From Asterias amurensis (taxonomy: Eukaryota > Echinodermata > Asteroidea > Forcipulatida > Asteriidae): DNA of 64,000 nt. Made by a program: the position numbers and the translations under genes. Under the pieces are notes generated by a model, which was given only the letters and a program-made list of their open reading frames with translations, did no database searches and was not told the origin of the DNA. Below are positions 50,201 through 61,900 of the stretch, one piece after another (positions within the stretch are counted from its first letter, which is position 1; each line of letters begins with the position of its first letter). Location of the stretch: contig NC_092651.1 in the NCBI RefSeq assembly GCF_032118995.1, forward strand, positions 16,183,349 to 16,247,348. The letters run 5' to 3'.

Positions 50201-53200
50201 CCTTTATCCATAGAGTTATATATAAGAACTAGAGGGCGCACTGGTGATGTTGCTTGCACAAACGCGACGGGACCGCAAGGAGACACGCCCGTCATTCTGC
50301 ACGCGCGTTGAATATGAAGTTCACGTTTGAGTTCATGTTTATTGATACTATACGCGATGCTGTTGTGTCAACTTACAAAATGGCCGCACAAACACACACT
50401 GTGGGATGCCTGTTTTGTCAACTTAAAAATGGCTGCCTGTGCGTATGCCGGGTCGCGTATATAGGCCAGTGCACCCTCTAGTTCTTATACATTCATCTAT
50501 GCCTTTATCATGCTGTCACCATCTTGGTCATGTTCCCTTTTTTCAATAACAGTAATGAATGCTAACATTCATTTTGCGCATGGCACCAGACTATTATTTC
50601 TTCCAGCCTCAGTTTGGTTACAATGAGTTGGAATGGAGTAAAATCAAGACGACCACACCGTGGTTAAGGTCTATTGACCATTGGTTATGCAGTATCCCTT
50701 ATAATTAAAGGCACTGTACCCTATTGGTAATTACTCAAAATAATTGTTAGCATAAAAACTTACTTGGTAACGAGCAATGGAGAGCTGTTGATGGTAGAAA
50801 ACATTGTGAGAACCGATTCCTTCTGAAGTAGTGTAGTTTTTGAGAAAGAGGTAGTTTCGTACTCAAATTATAAAAGACTTCAGTCTTTTATTTCTACCTG
50901 AAAACACACAAATTTGTACAGCTTGGGTGTTTTTTCTTTCATCATTTTCTTGCAACTTCAATGACCAACTGAACCCAAATTTTCAAAAGCTTGTTATTTT
51001 ATGCATATGTTGGGATACACCAAGTGAGAATACTGGTCTTTGACAATCACCAAACGTGTCCAGTGCCTTTAAGCAAATAATATTGCTTAACATTTTTTTC
51101 TGCTAAGCACAACTGAGCAGGATACCAGCTACATTTTGTACATGTAAAATGGTATTTTCAATTCAATTCAATAATTTATTTGTCCATTAAAAAGATAAAA
51201 ATGGGAAATTTACATGTCAAAAACACGTTTTATCTGGTAACCTTATTCTAGTTAGCATAATTTTGTTGTGCTCTGCAACTGTTTATGAAATTGGGCCTTG
51301 AAATTGCTCCTTGAGTTGACAGATTGATGAAGTTCTGTTCTACTCAACTAATTTTTTAATGACTTTGTTGAGTTTATTTTTTGCTGTTTTTCTACAGAGC
51401 TGAGATATTTCGTCAGAGAGGTGATGTGACGATGGCCATCATGAATTATTCACAGACTATCAAGCTGGATCGCAATGACCATGAGGCATACTATAAAAGA
51501 GCTGAAATGTATGAAAAGGTACGTAGATTCCATCCAGTACTCTTCCCCCATAACAAACATTGAAACATGGGCCCAATTTCATAGAGCTGTTTAAACAGAA
51601 AACATTGCTAGGTAATTCTTTGCTAAGCAGAAATGAGCAAGGTACCAGTCATAATTGGTACATGTGACATGGTATATATGCTGGCAATCTTATCCGGGTA
51701 AGCATAATTGTGTTCTGCTTTTATAGCGTCTTTTTGTGCTTACGCAACTCTATGAAATTGGGCCCTGCTCGTATCCCTTTAGAGACAATTCATTTCTGTA
51801 TCATCACAAAATGACCAGACACTGCTAATATTGATCATTTTTTTCTTTAATCAAGTTTTGTCAGTAAAAATGTCACAGAAATAACATGAAACAGAAAATG
51901 TAGTTTTGTGCTTAGAAATTGGCATACTATGTTAAAATACTACATTTAAAAATGTCATAACCCGACTTGACCTTTACTTTGACCTCTCCATGAGAATGGA
52001 AGAAGGTAAAACCTTACAGCCACTATGGGAATTAAGGTACATGCTGTTAAAGGGTTAAAATTCCTTTGGGTTAATGTTCATCCAGTATTGCGCTCTACTT
52101 GTACCATTGATTTCATGCTGTCCGTATCCATGCTGTACTGACATGATGTTATGTCAAGATGTTTTATCATAAATACACCTCCACTTGAAATTTATGGATT
52201 GCACATGACGTCATTCACCACCATATTTGATGAAAAACAGTGGAAATGTGTACAACTCTCAGCCATATGATAGCCTTTTTACAGTGCACGTTTCAACAAT
52301 GATTGCGGCCAATGCAAGAGCTAAAAACGATGTGACCTATGTTTACAATCAAACCACCCTCTTTTGACAAAACACTGGATACGTCATGTTTCGCCGGGCA
52401 AAAAGATGCGTAGTCACTGTAAGATTGCATACACTTTCTAGCTGGCTGCCAAAACACAAAGGTTTTGCCCGGCGCTATGCGCCAATCATGTTCTGGTTTT
52501 CGAGTGACGTCAGAGGTCGCATTGTCCAACAGGATTAATTCTTACCATAAGTAAAGCATTTTAACATGCAGAGTTGTATTGGTGTTGTTTACAGCGTGGT
52601 GAGATGTTATTAGCATTGGAGGATTACAGAGAGGTGACAAGATTGATGCCAAGTAAGACGGACGCAATCTTCAAGAGGGGTATCTATCAGTTCAATAACA
52701 ACAAGTGAGTATTATTATTATTATTTTTTGTTTTCTCTTTTTTATTGCCATTTCATAAAGAACAGAAACAATGCTTGCAAACAAAAGTTTAGCTACAGTA
52801 AACAGTTTTAATCAACATTAACACAAATATTTACAAAATGGGACACTGTCGTTATAGGGCCGTAAAGCTCAGTTATTGGAGTGCCTGCACGTTAATCCGG
52901 AGGTCATTGGTACAAATCCCACTCTAGGAAATTTTTGTTTGTTCAACTCCATAGTTTGTTAGGTTTTTTTTTGCTGAAAATTTTGATCAAATGTTTTTCA
53001 GCTTAAGATAAGATTAATTATGTTAACTGTGTACAAAATCCACTATGCATAGAGTTGTGCAGTAGGCAAATACATAAATGCATAGCATCATCCCACCATC
53101 ATCCCCCAACAAGAAAATGTGTAAATTGCCTTCACTATGTCGACCATTCCTGTTCATGTTTATTTTCTTGTATTGCTTTCAAACTTCTGTTGCTTATCTT

Positions 53201-55950
53201 TCACTGCATACATGGTTCCACTCCTATAATATTTCTTTGGTTAAACCATAAAAATGTTCTCAATTACGATCTCTGCGATCTTCTAAACTTGCTTATTACA
53301 TGTTCCTAAGAGTAGGAAATCATGGGGCGATTTCGCATGCTGGACCCACTCTCTGGAATGCCTTACCACTTCAAATTCATAACATTTCTAGTGTTGTTAC
53401 TTTTAAGATTAGTTTGAAAACTAGCCTGTTTAATATGGCTTATCTGTAATTGTTCTTTGTCTGATTTTCTTCTTTCTTTACTGTGTGAGGATTCATTCTC
53501 GTGCGCCTTGATGAGTAGAGTACCTTAATTTAGTGGATTTTGGCGCCTAATACAAATACTCTATATTACTATTCTAAGAAGATCTAATTAGAGTTTTCTT
53601 TCCTAGGAACTGGATGGCAGCAATCAAAGATTTCACTGAGTTATTGAGCCAGGAACCAGCCAATGCCTTAGCAAGGACCTATCGAGGCCGTGCTCATGCT
53701 AAACATGGACACTTTGTACAAGCTGTAGAAGACTTATCATCAGCTATACATCTAGATCCTCTCAGTAGTGTAGCTTTCTATCATCGAGGTTGTCTGCTCA
53801 GAAGGTAAGGGTCAAAGTTGAAAGGTCACTGATTAAAGGGAGAGATTATAGACTGTGTAATAAGTACTTTATACTCAGTACTGCTCTGATGCAAAAGTAA
53901 CATCTATTAACATCAAAGGTCGTTGGTTCGTAATATGCCTTTGATTTTTTTTTCACAGAGCTTGGGCAAAGTACTGAGTATACAGGGCTAACACACATCG
54001 GTGTATATGGGTAAAATAGTATTTGTTATCCCGTTTCCATCTATTGAATCGTTGCGGTACCAGCTGCTAGCATGGCAAAAAGACTTGGGTTCGAATCCCA
54101 CCTGAGTGATATACCTGTGGATTTGTAATAACTCTTAGACGGTACTGAGTATACAGTGCTGAATACACCTTGGTGTAAGGGCAAAATAATACTATTCTGT
54201 TCACCTGATGCGTCAAATAGGAATAGATAATCCTTTGTATTTTTTCTTTCAATTTTTTTTTAACCTAGAATTTGTTAATTAATTTGCTACTCTTTCCTAC
54301 TGGGTACTCCACTACAGAAGGCCTTGTCCTTCATTCGGATGACACCCCCATTCATACATGTACCTATTTATTCAATTTTCGACTCAACATGTGTATAACT
54401 TGGTTTAGTCTATCGCCTTGTATATTATTAATTGAAATTATCTGTGTTGTATGAATGGAAATAAAAACAAACAAACAAACAAACAAACCTACTAAGACTA
54501 ACAATGAGTTTATTTTTGCAGGGCTAACCCTAAACAAGCATTGCAAGACCTGAGTGTATCAGTTCTACTTGATGATAGTGAAGATAATGTCATGGCATTC
54601 TTCCATAGAGCTGTGCTGTATATGGATGATAATAGGTGAGTCAAAGACATAGAGTTATATATAAGAACTAGAAGGCGCACTGGCCTATATATGCGCTCCG
54701 GCATGCGCACAGGCGGCCATTTTCTAAGTTGACACAACTGGCATCTCACAGTGTGTGTTTGTGCGGCCATTTTGTAAGTTGAACAAACAGCATCGCGTGA
54801 GCGTTCAATAAAAAAAACCTCAAACGTGTATTTCATATTCAACGCGCGTGTCGATTGACGCGCTTGTCATCTTGCGGTTTGTGGCGTTTGTGCACAAAGC
54901 ATCACTCGTGCGCCCTCTAGGTCTTATATATAACTCTATGGTCAAAGACTAGAGTGATGAGCAAGTTCGGGTCAGCGACTAGACTTGACCAGAGCCGTGA
55001 CGTAGCTCTCGAGTTGACCATAGTCGACCATGTTCCAGTGCATGATTCGATGTAGTCAACCTCCCTTCCCTGTGCTCTATCGTTTCTGGTTAGTCTAGTG
55101 GATCTAGTCATGTCTAGTCGCTACCCGAACTTGCTCCATGTGTCCATTGATGCACAATGATTGAAAAAACAATTGACATGATTTTATGAAGCAGTTTGGT
55201 AAATCTTTCTTGTTTGAAAAATAATCAATTAAAAAGATACTGAAAGTCATTTCAGGCTTACATCCTGTCAGATTATGTGTTCTCTTGTGAAATTTTAATA
55301 ATTATGGTAAAGAGAGGGAAACAAAATGGACAAGAATATTGTGGGTTTTTTTTATTAGAAATATAATATGCACAGCTACAATCACATGTACACATTTTTT
55401 GTGTCCATTTTATGAAGAACCGTTTGAAAACCACTGATGTAGCAGTTAATTCATTTGGTTTATATATTTATTAACAACTGCTGTGTCAATGATGAAGGAA
55501 AAGTGCTTGAGTTTGTGGAATACAAGATCTGCAGAGAGTTACTCAATATTTATTTTCTTTTGTTTATTCGTTGTCTTTTTAAGGAAAAGTGTACCCATTG
55601 TTGCTGTGCACCTTTCTTTGTGTCCATTTTATGAACACCAGTTTAAAAACCACTGAGGTAGCAGTTATCTTAATGTTATTTATAAATCAAATAACAATCG
55701 CTATGTCAATGATCCGCAAAGAGTTACTAAGTACTGAGTGCACTTATTGATAAGAGAAGGGGTACGCCCGGTGTTCGTGGTCCGATCGGCAGCAAATTGT
55801 GCCACAGCACCTTGTATAAACATTACATGGTGCTATCAGAATTAGGTCTCATAATACAAACGTAGTCCCACATCTTGCAGGAAATACTGTATGTTACAGC
55901 GCCAGGAGCGTCACTGGATGACGGACATGTGCGCTATATAAGAAGCCACA

Positions 55951-55997
<47 letters not shown>

Positions 55998-58900
55998 GTA
56001 TTTATCTTTTGTTAATTTGGTTTACGTGGCTGTGCACTAAGACATTTCTTGATATATATCTTGGGCAGATATGAGGATGCTATTGCAGATTTTGAGAATG
56101 TGTTGAAGCTGGATAAGACAATTGCTGCAGCTCATGTCAACCTTGGCCTGATCTTCATGACGAAGCTGGAAAACTACCCCAAGTAAGATATAAATTGCAT
56201 CTGTCTTTTTTTTGTCAAGTCATGGTTTCATTGTGGCAACAACCTTTACGAGGAAAACGATCAGAATACTTACACAAAGTGCTTTAAACCATATTTGAAT
56301 CTGTATTAAGTTATGTATAGATTCAACCAATTATCTCTTTTGTATTTCGCTTGTTCCAATGTTTTTATAGTGAAGGAATCTACAAGTAAATCCAACAACC
56401 TATATTTTAGTTGTATATAGGTTTCCACCGATTAATAGTGTTAAATTGATGCATCTCATGTATTACGTATTAAAAAACTTCAGTGCTCATTTCCTTATAA
56501 CATCAGAACATCAGAATACAAAACTCCCCAGGGATAAAATTGATATTTTACTCTCACTTTATCAGGCTTTTATTCTTTTGACTTTTCCAGAGCCATCCAG
56601 AAGTTCACAAGTGCAGTGAAAGTAGACCCAATTTATGTGCGTGCTCTAGTGTGTAGAGGAGAGGCTTACCACAAGATTCATGACGTAAGCTATTAATCTG
56701 AACATCATCATAATAATAATATACATTTATAGACGATGTGACCTATGTTAACATTCAAACCGACTGCTTTTGACAAAACACTGTACACGGCAAAAAGACG
56801 AGTAATAATATCAGTAGTCATGGTAAGATTGCATGTACTTTCTAGCTGGCTGCCAAAACACAAAGGTTTTGCCCAGCAGTATGCGCATGAATCATGTTAT
56901 GGTTTTTGAGTGACGTCAGAGGTCACATCGTCTATATAGTGCATTGTTATTGCAAAAAGCCTCTAAGCACTTTTATCACTAGAAATCTTGAGTTATGAAT
57001 CAAATAGCTTCACCTCCTATTCTTTGTCATCACCAATGGGTTCAGCAACAAGGAATGTTCATTAGCAGGTTGTTGAAATGAAATTAAGGTTTTAAGTTCT
57101 GTTGTTAATGTGAGTTATGTAGCTTTGAGAGAATTTATATTGCAGGATGTTTGAGCGGTAGACAAATTTATTTCACTTGCTTTGTTCTCATTCAGCTGAA
57201 GAATGCTCTTCTTGATTTCACAAGAGCAATTCACCTCCGTCCAGATCGCCAACAATATTACATGTACAGGGTAAGTTGAGATTTACAAAATGACTTAATG
57301 ATAATAATAGTGGCTTCTTTATAGCCCTCATATCAGACACTCGGTGACACTCAAGGTGCTCAACATTCAGTGTTTTCCTGCAAGGTATGTGGTACTACAT
57401 TTATTGGATAATAAGCTCTCATGTGAAATGGGCTATAGTGTCTTCCTTAAGATCACAGGTGTCACGACTGGGACCCGAGTCCACACTGCTGATTAGATAC
57501 TCTAGGGTAAAATTTCATAGAGCTGCTTAAGCACAAAAAGCAGCCAAGCACAACAAAATTATGCTTACCAGAATAAGAATACTAGCCAAAATAGCATGTC
57601 ACAAGTACAGTATGTGACTGGTACCCTGCTCAATCTTGCTTAGCAATATTTCTAGCTAAAGCAGCTATAAGAAATTGAGCCCAGAGCTTGAGTCTAGTGC
57701 TCCTAACCGCTAGGCCATGACGTGATTTATTGGTTATCTGTGTTTGATGTGAATGTATTCAAGGAGTTGTGTGTATTAACCCTTATCAAACCTTTTATGT
57801 TTTTCTTTCAGGGGGAGATATTGTTAGAGATGAAGAATCTTGAGCTTGCCAGCTTCTGTGTCAGGTCAGTGTCTTGTCAATATTTTATCTTTTTAGCATT
57901 ACTACAAAATCTGTCTGGTTCTGATTCATGGCTGGCCTGCCACCGGGGAGTTTAGTTTAGTTTTTTAATCCACCCTTTTACTATGTATTTATTTATTTAT
58001 TTGTATACTTTTTTATTTGGTTATCTTTACTTTTACTGTTACTTTTAGTTATTTATCTTCATTCTTATTATTTATTTGTTATTTATTTATTATTGGTTTT
58101 GTATAATTATCTGCTTTTATTGTTGCTTTGTGTAATATAATATGTTTAAATCTATATTTATTTATATTTACTTCATTGTGTACCCCCAGATGTGGGGCAA
58201 CAGATCTACGGATCATAGTATGTATCTGCTTTTGTTGTCCCTTGCCCACCTCAGGGTATATTGTCTTGTATTTTGTTTTGTACTGTGACAAATAAAATGA
58301 TAATAATAATAAAAGGAATCCTCAAGGGTGACACTCAAGGTGCTTCAACATCCAGTATTTTCCTGCAAGGTACTTGGGACTACATTTAAATTATGTGACC
58401 TACTCCATTTGCATATCATCATGTAATGGTTTACAAGGTGCTGTGGCGCAATATGCAGCCAACTTTAAAGACACTATTGGTAATTACTCAAAATAATTGT
58501 TAGCATAAAAACTTACTTGGTAACAAGCATTGATGAGCTGTTGATAGTATAAAACATTGTGAGAAACGGCTTCCTCTACTCTGAAGTAACAGAGTTTCTG
58601 AGCAAGAAGTAATTTTCCACAAATTTTATTTCGAGACCTCAGAACTAGATTTTGAGGTCCCGAAATCAAGCATCTGAAAGCACACAACCTCGTGTGACAA
58701 GGGTGTTCTTTATTTCATTATTATCTTGCAACTTCGACGACCAATTGAGCTCAAGTTTTCACAGGTTTGTTATTTTATGCATATGTTGAGATACACCAAG
58801 TGAAAAGACTGGTCTTTGACAATTACCAAAGGTGTCCAGTGTCTTTAAATAAAAGCTTTTTGTGAATCCTTAGACATGCTGCTGAGCTGAGTCATGGTCT

Positions 58901-61900
58901 AGGCTCATCTGCTACTCAGCAAGCAGCTGTACAGTCATTCCTTCATAACTACGCTAAGGCCATCAGTGTACTGTCTACAGCAGCTAGATCTCAACCCTCT
59001 GCTCCTCTGTTTATCCTGCTGGGCAAGACACAGATTAAGGCTAAGAAATATAAGGAAGCTGTGGACAGTCTGGAGAAGGCACTAAACTTCATGGTTAGTA
59101 GTATTGACCCCTTGCACGCGCGTCACACGCAGCGACTGATGCCACGCTCACCATGTTGGTGGGCAGTTAGGTTTACGTGTATTAACGCCGCATCGCCTAA
59201 AATGCACACTTCACTGCATACGCACAGCATACTCTATGCATAGAGTTATATATGAAAACGCACAGTGAAATTGCCCACCAGTATGGCGCATTCAAGATTT
59301 TTCTGATGATGACGTCAGGTGAAATGGGTCAATAGGAAAGAATATTAAGTTTTACTTACCAATCCATTAATCTATCATTGTACTGACTGTGCTGTCCATT
59401 ACCCATGGATGAAGGATAAAGCCCGGTTCATACTTTCTGAGAGTGCAAATGCGATACGAATTTAGATGTCATAAATTCACAAAAAAAAATTCGCATCAGT
59501 GGACTTTTGCTCAACTCCTGCGAAACATTCGCTACAGTTGTATGTGACTTCAAAATTTGTATCACATTTGCATTCGCGGGTAGTATGAATCGGGCTTTAG
59601 ACATGAAAGAAACAAATAACTTTGAGGAATGAGGTGAACAGTAATCATAACTGCTTTGGTGCCTGTAGCTGCTTCCAGACAATATTTTGAACCCTACTTT
59701 CTTTATCTAGAATTTGAAACATAACATTCAGGAGGAAAAAATGTTGCTGGATCAGGTCATTTATAGCGTATTGGATTTAATCTGGAATTCTATGGCGTTG
59801 GATTGTACAGGGTATGTTCAATAAGACTTGGTAAGAAACTGTGTTTAACATGATTTTGCTGTATTTAATTTCAGAAACCTTGGCAGGAGCGTCATACTTG
59901 GCCCATGGAGGCTGCTGAAGTGAATTATCTTATTGGTATGTGCCACACCGAGATTCCCAATTACCTCAAGGCATATGAAGCATTCAATAATGCTATTAAA
60001 ATCAACACTGACTATCCACAGGTAAGCTCACACTGAATTCATTGACTTTGTTTAAAAAATTGTTAACCTGCGAGTTTGGGTAAATTTTTTCAGGATTGTT
60101 ATATTTTACGTGGTTTTTACTTTTGTGATTAATTGCTAATATATCTGTATACTTTTTCCTTTATTGATTTAATGATAACATTTGTGGATCTTATTTTTGA
60201 CTTTTTCATGATTTTACTTTTCGTTGTTAAATGTTATAGTTTTTCTAATTTCTTTTCTAAAGCGCCTGGGAGCATTTTTGCAATGGATTTGGTGCTATAT
60301 AAATGTGTTTTATTGTTATTATTATTACACAAGTAAAAGCCTCCAGTAAAATTGGCTAGCACTTTTGCTACTGATTCCAGCAGCTAGAATAATGGTGCCA
60401 GGCAGATATTTGTGTGAGTCCCTAACCCGTCCATAATGTATGATGTTGGTACTTTTAATGTTGATCATTGCTGTGTAGGAAATACCATAATGAAATTGGA
60501 TAATTTTTGTGGTGTGTGATTTTAATTATTGGCCGGTCCATTTTTGTGGTTTATATTTTAAGAAATCTTGTTGTGCTCTTTGATTATTTCCTCCTTAATT
60601 TGTACAGCGCCTTAGGGTCCAGCCAGGGATGTAAGCTGCTTTATAAGCATAATTTATTATTATTATAACATTTTGTGTTTTAAGTTGAAAATGACAATTG
60701 ACTTTTATCCCCTGTATTCTAACTTCGATGTTTACCATGCTCATTTGAAGGCATACTACCAGCGAGGTTTAACTCGTATGAAGCTCCGTCAGTCTAAGGG
60801 TATTCTGGACTTCAACCGGGCACTTGCCTTAGACCCTAAGCTGTTCCAAGCCTTTCTCAGTCGAGCTGCTTACTATGGTATGAAAGGTCGCTACTCCAAA
60901 GGAATTGTTAACTGTAACGAGGCCATCAAGCTACAACCTAATAGCGTCAGGGCTTACTTATACAGGTGGGTGTACTTAGTTACTTTGATTTGTTTACCTT
61001 TTGTCTTTGTATGAATGACGGATTTGATAAGTGGAAAGTTACAACTGCCACTGCTCACTGCTGTGATTTTATCCATCACTATTGTTAAGCCATAGAAATA
61101 GAACCTGGAGAATGCTGAGCTTGGCCGCCCTTTGTGTTGTCTCTGGACGCGGCGTATCGATACCACGCCATACACGTGTATGGCAAAATGATCAGCGCGT
61201 AATACGCTGGTTTGGCAAAATGAGCATCACATGACACGCATGATGGCACGATGGCATCGCACAAAGACCGTTTCTACTGTTTTCATTGGTCACAATGGTG
61301 TACGCGCGTCCATAAAAATGGTCCCACAACAAAACCGCATGCTTAATGACACACTCAGCGTTCTCCGGGTTCTATTTTATGTATTGAGCAGAATAGCACC
61401 CTCTAGTGACCATGTTTGGTTTACATACTTTACTCTGAGTTATGTGATTCTCCAGTGAATGGTACAGATAGATCTTCACTCTTTAATCAAGTCACATAAC
61501 AGATAACTGCTTGTCTCTGTGTCAAACTGATAAATTGCCTTACTACTCGTTTAGGCAACATGGTGGCAGCGGTGGGACTCGAACCCAAGCAATCAAAATG
61601 ACTGGTGTTACTTCTACATAGTGGATTTCTGACACCAGGCCACCTTTTATTTGTTGAGAAGTTGTGTCAAATCAATGACTTCCTGATATTGATGACTTAT
61701 TTTTATTTTTGTTTTTAGGGGTGCTTTGAAGTATTACATCCTAGCCTATAAGCTAGCCATTAAGGATCTATGTCAAGCCATAGAGATTGATAATACATGT
61801 TCCTTGGCGTACTTCAATCGTGCTGTATGTTACCATACAACCAAGGATTACAGTAAAGCACTGAGAGACTATGGTATTGTGCTAATGCTGGGAGAGGCCA

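Noticed and set aside
55951-55996. regulatory or structural role for the ATT run
   Set aside because: It is the ordinary microsatellite tail of the SINE copy in front of it.
60673-60750. upstream extension of TTC6 exon 40 (frame includes VYHAHLK before AYYQRG)
   Set aside because: The TPR spacing INTDYPQ then AYYQRG is exact if the exon starts at 60751 after TTTGAAG; extending it would insert residues into helix A.
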